From Dentipellis sp. KUC8613 (lineage: Eukaryota > Basidiomycota > Agaricomycetes > Russulales > Hericiaceae), in NCBI GenBank assembly GCA_002286715.1, contig NSJX01000004.1, positions 508,253 through 572,252 of the forward strand: a stretch of DNA of 64,000 nucleotides, read 5' to 3'. This document shows, piece by piece, positions 34,222 to 46,959 of this stretch. How positions within the stretch are numbered: position 1 is the first letter of the stretch; each line of letters starts with the position of its first letter. The translations under genes were made by a program, and so were the position numbers. The notes under the pieces are model-generated. The model saw nothing but the letters and a program-made list of their open reading frames with translations. It was not told the DNA's origin and ran no database searches.

Positions 34222-34497
34222 ATGAAGTCTATAATTGCCTATACCCTATTCCTTTGCCTCGCCTTGTTCGCCTCTGCCTCCCCCGTCCCGGTAAGCCTTC
34301 TTCTTTTCTATTCCGTCATCCTCACCAACCGTTTCTCCGTCTAGGTGCCTGAGCCTGAGCTTCACCTTGTGCGTTCCCCGCCCCTCACCGCTGTGTGACT
34401 CGATCTCATTTTAATTTAACAGGCACGGGGAAGCGGCGGTGGTGGCGGCAGTCAGAACACAGACTGGAAGCGCGCGCAGGGAGATGCCCCGCAGTGA
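34222..34497 (+). CDS. Small secreted peptide precursor with Lys-Arg site
   Basis: 55-residue precursor from three exons (34222-34290, 34345-34368, 34423-34497), all with good splice sites and in phase. Residues 1-20, MKSIIAYTLFLCLALFASAS, are a textbook signal peptide. The rest is VPEPELHL, a Gly-rich run, then NTDWKRAQGDAPQ and stop. KR is a candidate Kex2 cleavage site. Just past the stop, in the +1 frame, the pattern repeats: SDWRRAQGGD (from 34496) and SDWKRVD ending at TAG 34553-34555. The DNA therefore encodes three DW(K/R)R units, but the first is out of frame with the other two. An alternative acceptor inside exon 3 (after 34462) would reach the second frame. The layout fits a secreted repeat-peptide precursor. 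No family name is assigned. Confidence 0.65.
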
Positions 34498-35282
34498 CTG
34501 GAGGCGGGCGCAAGGTGGTGACCACACGGGTTCGGATTGGAAGCGGGTGGACTAGTGCACGGTCGTTGTCGTTGGTTGTGCACATCTCGAGGATGTTCGC
34601 TTGGGGAGGTACGAGTCTTCGTCTGGTCTTGTCTAGCTTCTGCCCGCTGACATCGGTCGTGGATTACAGTCCTGCGGGCTCCTGTCCACGCTCTTTTCAT
34701 CGGTCCTTCTGAATGCGTTTTCCGTGCGCCACGATGTGTGACATAGGTGCTTCCTCCGCGATTGCCTTGCTCTCCGGACCGTTGCGTTCATTCATTTTGG
34801 GGTGCGGGAAGTAACTTCAGCGGTGTCTTATTCCTTTCGGTCTGTCTGTTGTCTCTGTATTGTCGTCTCCTTATCGAACCATCCGCCATCCGAGTCGGTG
34901 TACCGTTATCCTGTTACCGTTGCAGTTGGAAAGTATTGTCAGATAGTTTAGTGCTTTAAAAGTTGGTAATGTCAAAGATTTAGAAGAAAGCCGTGCATGT
35001 CTGACGCTGGATCTCCAATTGCCTATAAGCGCAGGTGGAGTGTATGATTGCTACGTACTCCGCCGGAGGAATGGACTTGTCGAGAAGGGAAGCAGTTCAT
35101 TATGGCGGCGGTATCTGAAGCTGATTCCGTAGATCGAAGGCAGCCTCGCGTCATCCCAGCAATGCATGTTCCCACAGTCACATGCGTAGACCGGCTTTAG
35201 GGCAGGTCAACACGCGCTCAAGTCGACTGGTCGCCACGCGCGCGACCAAGTTGCGTTTTCACATCCACTTCCCTTGCCCCTC
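34498..35282. promoter_or_regulatory. Peptide-gene 3' region and MCM3 promoter
   Basis: The left part continues the DWKR-type repeats out of frame to 34555; the rest shows no gene. The last 100 bp before MCM3 contain ACGCG cores at 35212 and 35236, matching the MBF/DSC1 element that drives replication genes in other fungi. Whether such a factor acts here is unknown. Confidence 0.45.
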
Positions 35283-38061
<2,779 letters not shown>

Positions 38062-38391
38062 GCGGATCCACGGCCCTCCGTGTCTGAGTCCATAGACGTG
38101 GATGCGGACATGGACAGTCCTATTTCCATTCCTGCTCCCATTCCTATTGCTTTCGATGTTTTGTTCGCGCCTGGGCGCTAGATCTGTAAATTAGGCCTTG
38201 TATGTTTTTTATATAGCTGGCAGTGGGAACATCCTGTTGTATCACCAGACTCTCATGATGGACGTTCCGAACGACAAAGGAAGGCGCAGGGCGTTTGTGC
38301 GGGCCCTGCCGTACGTCAAAACACAACGCACAACGGAAACAGAACGCTGGGAAGACGGCGAATCCGCCCGCATGCACCTGCGAATCACACT
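38062..38391. other. Convergent 3' region of MCM3 and TIP20
   Basis: A 330-bp gap between two stops, expected to be 3' UTRs. I see nothing else in it. Confidence 0.45.
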
Positions 38392-41363
38392 TCACAGCGC
38401 ACAGTCTGCGCGAATCCGCGCGACCCTACACACTTCTTCCCTGCTCAGTTCCGCCGCGTCAACGAGTTCCAGCATCCGGGCCTCCCACTCCGCATCGCCC
38501 ATCGTCCCGAACGCGGCAGATGTGACTCCCTCCCACAGGTCTCCCTCAGCACCGACGATCCGCCCGGCTTCCAGCAGGCGCCGCCACGGCCCCTCGACGC
38601 GGCCCTTGCTTCCAGCACCTGCACTCCCGAGGGCCTGCCGACACGTCTCAACCCACAGCTCGCACTCGCCCTGGAGGATCTTGCCCTCAGCCGCGGAGAG
38701 CCGCGCGTGCCCGCGGTAGAACACGGCGCGCTGCAGAATGTGCGTTGCAAGGCGTGCGGCGATCTGGCGGTACAGCGCGAGCGCCGTGCTTTGTGGCAGC
38801 GTGCGGACCAGGAACGAGAGGTGCGCAGAGAACACGGCGAGCGCGGATAGGAGGGCCGGCGGGAGGGCGATGTCGGATGTGGGTGTATCTGGATCGGGCG
38901 AGGACGCTTGGCTGCCGCGAAGCGAAGCGTGTGTGGTCAGCAAGCAGCGCGGACGATGCGAGGGAGATAGCCCTTACTTTGCCAGATGCGGCCGCAGATG
39001 GCTCTCGACCTCGCCGCAGACCTGCTGCACGATCATCTCCTCCGCGCGCGTGACGAGCTTCCCGTACTGAGTCACCAGTTCCTCGAAGATAGTCCCGTCG
39101 GGCGTGTCCTCAGTGCTGTCCCGCGGGTCCGGCAGAAGGTGGTTGGTCTCCGCGCGCGCTCGCAGAGAGGCGCGGTGATTGATTTCTGTCCAGAGTTCCA
39201 AGAAAAACTGACACAGCGGGGATTGCCACTTAGATGTGATCCGAGGAGCAAATTTAGGGGCGTACCAGGTCTTCTCCCCACCCGTCCATGGCGGCCGCCA
39301 TCCACTTCGCGCTGACCAGAGCCTTGCACAACCGCATGACTCCCTCCACCCCGCTCGTGAGATGGCCCTTGTCTTTCCCATCGCCTGCGGCAGCACCCAG
39401 AGCGCCCGGCACCGCCCGTACGAACACACTAGAGAGCGTCTCAAAGGCATCGAGTGACGAAGAGATGCGACCGTGATACGCCTCGAGCAACGGGAGCTGT
39501 ACATGAATGAGGAAGCGAGTCCGTTGGCCGAACTGCGGCAGCGGTGAGTAACGGTCAGTGACTTGCTCCACGAGCGCTTTCAGGCGACGCGCTGAGTTCG
39601 TTGCACGCAGCTCGCGGTCCGCGATGGTGGAGTTCTCGTTCTCGTCGCCATGGTCTGCGATCATCCAAGCGTCCGGGGCGCTGATAATTTCGTGATACTG
39701 GTCCAAAGCAACTGGACACTGTGTGAGCTACTGATGCATGGAAAGGTGGCGGAACACTTACAGGTCTTCTCGCCTTCCATCCATCGCTCAAACCACTCTT
39801 TGCGACCCAATACGACCTCACTGACACCTTCCCATTCCGTGCTGGCTCCCGAGCGACTGGCCATTGTTCCGGTGAGTCCGAAGCCTTCCTCCTTCAAAGA
39901 AGCATCGAACGCCAAGGCTTGGTAAATCGTGTGTGCAAGAAGCGGGGGATGAGGTAGCAGTGCAGGCATAGAACGTTTGAGACGCCGAGAGAGAAGGGGA
40001 AGCAGGTTTAGAGTAAATTCTCGCTATGAATAGGATGATTAGTGGCAGCATGCCCCGCCGTAGGCCTCACGTACCCATGCATCTATATCTTTGTATTTTG
40101 ACGATGATAATAGCTTCTGGACAATCGTCTCCATGAATGGTCTGTGCTCGTGTGAGACGTTGAGAATATGCGTGAAATACCACTCCGGCTGGAAAAATCC
40201 AATGAGAAGCCGTCCTTGTTTCGCAAAAAATACAATAGTTTACCTTGTCCAACCTGTTCGTTGGCCGTTCGCCATCGAAATGGTACTTGAACCGTAGAGA
40301 CACAGGTTGTACGAGCGCTTGTATAGTATACAGACCGTCATGGTCCTTAGGCTTCGCATCTGGGGGGTGTATTTTGTCCCCGCTGGAAGGATGTTCAATA
40401 CACATAGCATAAAGGGGGGGGAAATGCTTACATGTCCTGCAGGCTGAGCAAATTCGAGAAAGCTTTCTCGAATGCTCGTCTGTCGTCTGCGCTCACTGCC
40501 GGATAATCTACAGGCAAAGGCCACTTCAGCGTCTCCGCAGCAGAAAGCAGAACACTACGCGAATATGAGCTCCTTGACACGCGCACGTCATAGAGTCGCA
40601 TACCTGGACAGAGCCGCTTTCATGTTTGACCACGTCCGTTCCTTGATCTCTTCGATGAACGCGACTATCCGTAGGCCTGCATTCGTCTGGCCGGTGACCT
40701 CCGGTACCTTGGAGCAGGCCTTCGACACTGAAGCAACGAAGGCCTGAAGCGCCTGATATTCGGATACATTGACTTCCTGTGACGACTGCACTTCAACGAC
40801 AGCAGATTCGCTATACGACCGTTAATGAAAAAGAAATATCAGAAATAATAGAAAAACGCGCCTCAATCGCAAAGCGTGATGCACAATCTGAACGTATACT
40901 TTGATACTCTCCAGTTCCTTGAGATTCCTGTGCATGGTCTCTATGTCTTCCAATAATGTCGGTCTACCATCGGAGTCCGACATGGACGACACAAGTTCCG
41001 ATGTGAGTGACTCGAGCTCATCGGCGAGAGAATGGCGCAGAAGCGAGAGCTCCTGGGCAGTGTGCAGGTGCGACTGCGCAGATGCGCGTGACTGGGAGAT
41101 TAGTGTCTGAATCTCTGTGCGTGATGTGGAGAGCTGAGCTATGACAGTGTGTTCAGCAAGTGCGGGTATATGTGTGCATGAGGATGACGCACGGATGCTC
41201 TGAGGTGGTCGCGACGTGTCTGCGCGTCGTTTACGGCAGCAGCAAGTGCATCGGTGGTCTGGGACAGACTGAAGTCATTATTGAGCGTATGCAGTGCCTT
41301 TTCTTCTGCAACGGTGGTGTCTGGCGGGCTGAGGCGGGCGTGGATGAGGGCAGCGGTGGACAT
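38392..41363 (-). CDS. TIP20: RINT1/TIP20 vesicle-tethering protein
   Basis: Subunit of the Dsl1/NRZ tether that captures Golgi-to-ER COPI vesicles. The N-terminus (MSTAALIHARLSPPDTTVA) leads into a long helical region (LEDIETMHRNLKELESIKVY, ALQAFVASVSKACSKVPEVT). The RINT1/TIP20 core follows: LRFKYHFDGERPTNRLDKPE, EWYFTHILNVSHEHRPFMET, REFTLNLLPLLSRRLKRS and FLIHVQLPLLEAYHGRI. The GERPTNRLDKPEWYFTHIL stretch is the signature of the family. The last exon (about 38392-38980) encodes the C-terminal helical bundle, including TALALYRQIAARLATHIL. About nine short introns. Divergent from the ABC transporter, with 137 bp between start codons. Confidence 0.9.
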
Positions 41364-41500
41364 TGTGAGCGGAGAGGTCTAAGAAGGGGCACGTGGCGAG
41401 CAAGCGCGGGGAATTCACATGCAAAGACAATTGCAGCTCTCGATCATGATCCTCCCTCATATGTCCCCAAGTACTCCAGCCTCAATCTCTCCACTGCACC

Positions 41501-44500
41501 ATGCCCTCCCTCGCATCCATCAAGCCTGACCCCGCCCAAATTGCCCGACTTGCAGCAACTTATTCTAACCATCGTCCAGTCATTCAGCGCGGGCTCATCA
41601 CAGGCTTCGTGCTCTATGTGCTTGGGACAACATACCGTGGATTGTCCGCCAGGCCGAGCCAGCCCTCATCTTCAAGGAAAGGAAAGGGAAAGGCAGATGG
41701 CAAGGAGGGCGAGACAGGCAAGCCACCCAAAGTTGCTGTCCGTCATCTCGGCATCCCCTGCTGCATATAAGATTTGACTTCCATAAATGCAGGTTGATGC
41801 CGTGTTCTACGAACGACTCTCAAAGATATTGCGCATCGTAATACCAAGCTTGCGCTCGAAAGAGGCAATGCTGCTGTTTATGCATTCAAGTCTGCTTATA
41901 TTTCGAACTGCCATATCGCTGTATGTGGCAGCGTTGGACGGCAAGTGCGTGCGGCATATCCGCACCATGTCTTCATCACTTACCAGTAGCCCATTTGCAC
42001 AATAAAGGATCGTAGCATCCCTGGTCCGCGCGCAGACACTCCCTTTCCTCTTCAACATTCTTCGATGGCTACTCGTTGCCATTCCTGCCACATGGTGCAA
42101 TAGCTGGCTGAGCTATGTCCAGAACAAACTCGCACTTGCATATAGAACTCGGCTAACCCGAGAAGTCTTGAGCGAATATCTCGGGGATGTCAATGAGGGC
42201 CCAGACGGGAAGGTGTACTATAAACTATGTTCGTCGCTTTCACAACTTTAAGAAGTAAACACTCACTGAATATACTGTAGCTAACTTGGATGACCGGATA
42301 AAGAACCCAGATCAGTATGTACTCTCTGTCTCCATCATGGCGTTCTTCTTATTGTCCTTCGCACGTCCAGGATGATTACACACGATATTCAGCGATTCTC
42401 TACACACCTAGCCGCTATATACGCTAATCTGGCCAAGCCAGTGCTAGATGTTATTCTGTATAATTACCAACTAGCCCAGAACGTAGGTGCGGAGGGCTTG
42501 GTTTTGCTGACTGTACTCGTGCAGCTGTCTGCAGCCTTGTGTAGGTTCATTTCCCCTCTGCTTCATAGCAACATATTCATTGTCCTGCCAATTATCCCAG
42601 TGCGCAAGTTTACACCATCCTTTGGCGCATACACCGCTCGGTCTGCCGCGCTCTCGGGTTCCTTACGACACACACATTCACGAATCGTTGAGTTTGCGGA
42701 GGAGATTGCGTTCTTCGGCGGCGAAGAAACGGAGAAGATGCTTGTAGAAAGAGAGTACGCGGGTTTGATTATGCACGAGAACAAAGTTTTGCAGCGCCGC
42801 TGGTGGCACGGCTGCATCGAAGAAGGGATCGTCAAATGGCTGTGGGGAAGCTTTGGCGTAAGTTCCATTAATGCCTATCAAGGTCGACTAGTAATAATAT
42901 GCCGTTCAGCTCGTAATTTGTTCTATACCTGTCTTCTTCAAGATACCTGGAGTCCATAATATCGACCTTGGAAGCCGCACCGAAGGTAGGTCGCTCATAT
43001 TTAGTTTCGACTAGACCTCAATGGGAACTCCGCCAGGTTTCGTGACGAATCGCAGGCTTCTGCTCTCTGCATCCGGTATGTGTTCTCCTTCTCTCCGCAG
43101 GCCGTTGGTTGACGACGTCTCATGACTGTAGATGCTGTTGGCCGCGTCATGTACTCGTACAAGGATCTGGCAGAGCTGGCGGGGTACACCTCACGCGTAT
43201 CCCTCCTGCTAGACACGATGAGTGACACGAAGAAGGGCAAGTTTGAGAAGGCTTTGGTCAGCAGTGCCAGTACAGAGGAGAATGCTAAAAGTAGGTCCAC
43301 CGGCTCCACCTTCCCTGCCTCGCTGACAGGCTGCATCCTACAAAGTATTGAAAGGACGCGGGCGGGTAATAGAATCGGAAGAGATCCGTTTCGAGAATGT
43401 CCCAATCGTGACGCCGAATGGAGATATATTGGTGAAGAGCCTGAGTTTCTATGTTAAGCCCGGGGTACGTTCGCCTGCGCAGCCAAGTCGTTCTGGGATG
43501 CTGACTTCTTCATTAACAGCAACACCTTCTAATCGTCGGGCCGAATGGTACGTGTCTTCTCTCTCTTACGTGGAGCGGGGACACTCAGAAGCTTTGCAGG
43601 CTGTGGGAAGTCCTCCTTGTTCCGAATCCTCGGAGGATTGTGGCCAGTCTACGGTGCGTCTCGAGCCGGATGCATTCGCCGCTGGACTCCGAGGTGCTAA
43701 ACACGTCCTGCAGGTGGGACGGTGCACAAGCCGCCCGCTGACCAGTTCATTCTCATTCCCCAGCGCCCTTACCTTCCGATCGGCACCCTCCGTGACCAGG
43801 TGATATACCCACACAACAAGGAGGACATGGATGCCCGTGCGTACCTATTTCCCCCGCTGCGGGTGCTGACCTGTGGAGCTGATGCTGGCACCGCGCAGGG
43901 GGCGTCACCGATGACGATCTCCTGCGAATCCTCGCGTTCGTGCAGATGGAGAACGTCGTGGAGCGCGAAGGTGGGTGGGACGTGGCAAGGGAGTGGAGAG
44001 ACGCGTTGAGCGGGGGCGATAAGCAGAAGATTGCGTGGGCACGGCTGTTCTACCATAAACCGAAGGTATGCAACACCCTTTCGCCTGCCTGGTCCGAGGG
44101 TCTGATTATGCTGCTGGCAGTATGCTGTCCTAGATGAGGCAACTTCGCTGGTCCCGGTCGAGGTCGAGGGCTTGATGATGGACCATGCAACTGAACTCGG
44201 GATCACATTGCTGACGGTTTCGCATCGACCTTCGTTATGGAAATACCACGCGATGATCTTGCAGTATGACGGGCAGGGCGGATATGTGTTGTACGTGGCC
44301 CCTTGTTCTTGTCCGGAGAGGGCTGACCTTCCCACTCCAGCACGAAACTCGATGCCGAGAAACGCCTTGCATTGCAGGAAGAGAAGCAGGCGCTGGAGGC
44401 CAAACTCCTCGAAGTGTAAGTATCGCCTCGTTTTTTATGTGCTCACCACCCTGATTCTGTGCCTCGCAGTCCCAAGATGAAGGCGCGCCTAGCAGAGTTG

Positions 44501-44530
44501 CTGGCGGTGGCGGAAGAGCTGAGAAAGTAG
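41501..44530 (+). CDS. Peroxisomal ABCD half-transporter (fatty acyl import)
   Basis: Half-size ABC transporter of subfamily D (ALDP/Pxa type), which imports long-chain acyl-CoA into peroxisomes for beta-oxidation. A short N-terminal segment with one hydrophobic stretch ([19 protein letters not shown]) precedes the membrane domain ([40 protein letters not shown]). [16 protein letters not shown] is the ABCD EAA-like motif, and [16 protein letters not shown] is the conserved loop. The nucleotide-binding domain has Walker [22 protein letters not shown]-loop [16 protein letters not shown], signature [15 protein letters not shown] and Walker [10 protein letters not shown], followed by the H-loop [12 protein letters not shown]. 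About 14 introns, several splitting conserved motifs. Two related half-transporters usually pair; no partner gene lies in this window. Confidence 0.93.
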
Positions 44531-44735
44531 ACTTCTTGCTGTAGAGATATTAGTGTATATATATACGTAATGTGGATGTTCGGCGACAAATGATACTATC
44601 CACGTAGTGCAGGAGACGAAAAACGGAGGATGTCACGAGAAGATGGCCAGTTCCAAAAACAGATGCAAAGTGTCTGGTCAATGCGTGTCAGATAAACAGT
44701 GCCTGCTGTCTCAAAAGCTCAATGCACTCACCCAC

Positions 44736-45200
44736 TCAACCTGCTCGGCAAATGACCTCCCCGTCCAGTCTCAGACGCAGTGCCTCCCGCGCCTCGACCC
44801 ACTCATGCTCCTTACTCGACGTATGCACCACAGCAATTTCGCCCATCCCGAGTGGCTTCACGGTCTGCACGCGGCGCCCCGAGCATATCCTGCGGATCTC
44901 GCCGAGCTCCATGAATATGCGCCTGCTGGGCTTGCTGATGAGCTGCATGTTCTCGAGCACGGGGCGGTCGCTGCGGTACTTGAGGTCCGCCCAAATGCGC
45001 TTCTGCGCGTCGCCGACCTTGTGGAAGTCGTCGGGCGAGGGCGCCTCGATGGTGCCGCGCGTGACGCTCGAGATGAAGCCCGCGCGGAGGAGGATGTTCA
45101 GGATGCCTAAGTTCTGCGTCGTGTGCGCGACGGCGACGCTCTTGTGGCGCGCGCGGAAGGCATTTTGGATGCGGGCGCAGAGGTCGTGGGGGCGCGGCAT
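44736..45200 (-). CDS. MRPS8: Mitochondrial ribosomal protein S8 (uS8m)
   Basis: Small-subunit protein of the mitochondrial ribosome, bacterial S8 type, 154 residues in one exon. MPRPHDLCARIQNAFRARHK matches the S8 N-terminus. GILNILLRAGFISSVTRGTI, then SKPSRRIFMELGEIRRICSG (the S8 KPSxR core) and GMGEIAVVHTSSKEH follow, with LDGEVICRAG at the end in place of the bacterial GGEIICYV. The start codon is 403 bp from the divergent UPS2-like gene, also mitochondrial. Confidence 0.9.
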   Translation of the reverse strand: MPRPHDLCARIQNAFRARHKSVAVAHTTQNLGILNILLRAGFISSVTRGTIEAPSPDDFHKVGDAQKRIWADLKYRSDRPVLENMQLISKPSRRIFMELGEIRRICSGRRVQTVKPLGMGEIAVVHTSSKEHEWVEAREALRLRLDGEVICRAG

Positions 45201-45603
45201 CGTTCCGAATCCGAATCCGAGGGGCTGTGGGTGTAGGGGTGGAGATAGGTGAGTGTCGGAACGGAAATGAGGATGGAGAGGGCAGGGGCGTACAGTGTCC
45301 GGACGGAGATCGTGGGGCGTTGACTGTCACCGCGCGCGCGAAATTTCGCTGGCGTCGGGCGCGGAACAGCACTGAGCCTAGGGTTAGGTCTGCTGACCCG
45401 TGGGAATTCCGCCCTGCGGAGAATGACGGGACGCACCGGATCGGGGTTGTCCCGAGTCAATATATACATTTTCTAATCACGCTCGTTTCGCCTCCGCACG
45501 ACCCGTCGCCCCCACCCTTCCCTGTCGCACGACCGCAAGGTCCCTTTATTTATACCTCCTAGACTGCTTTGGCTTGCCTGTTCGCACTTTCTTCTTCACG
45601 ACA
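45201..45603. promoter_or_regulatory. Divergent MRPS8/UPS2 intergenic region
   Basis: 403 bp between two start codons of mitochondrial-protein genes, expected to carry both promoters. No specific motif identified and no gene seen. Confidence 0.45.
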
Positions 45604-46274
45604 ATGCATTATTTCTCGCAGAGCTTCAACTATGAGTAAGTTTCCGTTCCTGTCGTGCCGTGGAGACGCTTTCTCATCAACTCGTCTTGACCTGTTTCTA
45701 GTCATCCTTGGGCACACGTCGTCATCGGGATGTGGCACAAGTACCCCAACCCGCATTGCTCGCACGTTGTGACGGTCGACGTTGTTGACCGCTCGGTAGA
45801 CCCACAAACGGGTATCATCCGCACGGAGCGGATTCTTGGTTGCAAGCAACGCGCACCGGTTTGGATTGTCAAGGTAAGCACCGCCCGTCCTCCTTCATCC
45901 GGTGCTCACACTCATGAGTACTGTATCAGCTCTTCGGCGGTTCGGAAGATGCCTTTGTCCGTGAAATTTCGTTCGTGGACCCTTCCACCCAATCCACCAC
46001 CATTTCCTCCGTCAACCTCTCGTTATCGCAATTCGCGACATGCAACGAGTACATTCGATACGCTCCTGCGCCTGGCGGGCGTACCACGTTCACACAGACG
46101 GCCGAGATCCAGGCGCGGGTAGCAATGTGGCGAGCAGCGACCGACAAGCTCGAGTCATGGCTTGCCCAACGCTTCGAGCAGAACGCACAGCTGGGCAAGG
46201 TCGGCTTCACCGACGTGCTCCGCAAGCTCTGGGAAGAGGCGAGCGACCGGGAGCGGGCGCACGCATCGTCATAG
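45604..46274 (+). CDS. UPS2: UPS2/PRELID3-like mitochondrial lipid-transfer protein
   Basis: PRELI/MSF1-domain protein, 182 residues from three exons (45604-45635, 45702-45873, 45930-46274). Family members work in the mitochondrial intermembrane space with Mdm35, carrying phospholipids (phosphatidylserine for yeast Ups2). The start MHYFSQSFNYDHPWAHVVIG, then WHKYPNPHCSHVVTVDVVD, IIRTERILGCKQ, PVWIVKLFGGSEDAFVREIS and LESWLAQRFEQNAQLGKVGF all fit the Ups2/PRELID3 branch better than Ups1 (shorter N-terminus, YPNPH..HV, ERIL). Confidence 0.9.
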
Positions 46275-46959
46275 AGGTATAGGACCTAGACGGATGTTGT
46301 TTTTTGGTTTGGGCTCGCTTTCTTCAGCACTGGGGGTATGAGGTGAGAGGTTAGAGGTACATTACTTGGTCGTACTAAACACAAAAGCGTCTCACCGACG
46401 CCCTACATACCACGATTTCGGTCACGATACATCACACTTGTATTTTTCGCATTATCTCTCGCTCTAGTTTTGGAATGTCACCGCTTTGCAGCCATTTCAC
46501 TAGCTCTAATCTGGTTATCCTCTGCGTGTGGTGCCTTGAGTTGTCTCCATGATATCATCGGTCTGTCCATGCATACATGCCCCAACGCTCCTGCTTTCGA
46601 TCAATGCCAAAAGGCATTCCGAATGCTCTCGTGTCGGCGAAATCGATGACCGTGGCAGAGAATCAGATGTGATGTCACGCGTCACAAATTTCTCTCCGCG
46701 GATCTGGACAAGCAGCGTCGGGCGACGCCGCCCTGCCTTTTTCCCCGCACTCCGTCGTCGCCAACGCCTTCGAGGAAGAGAACGACGAGGCAAAAACATT
46801 GCCTGGTGAGTACGCGTTGCGTCGGCAGCACAGCTACGGCCGGGCCATATCTGACTGGATGACGTAGGTTCGAACCTCGCTCGGAGAGACTCGCCTCGTG
46901 GCGCCTGACATTTGCCGGCGACTCCTTTCTTGCGATAGACGAAGAAAGGACCTGCAGCC
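46275..46959. other. UPS2 3' region and TFC3 promoter
   Basis: 685 bp with no convincing gene. A minus-strand frame of 375 codons (46515-47642) crosses the TFC3 start and is rejected as a shadow. The right part holds a B-box-like element at 46864-46874, described separately. Confidence 0.5.
46864..46874 (+). promoter_or_regulatory. B-box-like element upstream of TFC3
   Basis: GTAGGTTCGAA, 96 bp before the TFC3 start codon. It contains GGTTCGA, the core of the Pol III B box. The flanks do not fold into a tRNA T-arm and no A box lies at a usual distance, so it is not a tRNA gene. Confidence 0.4.
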
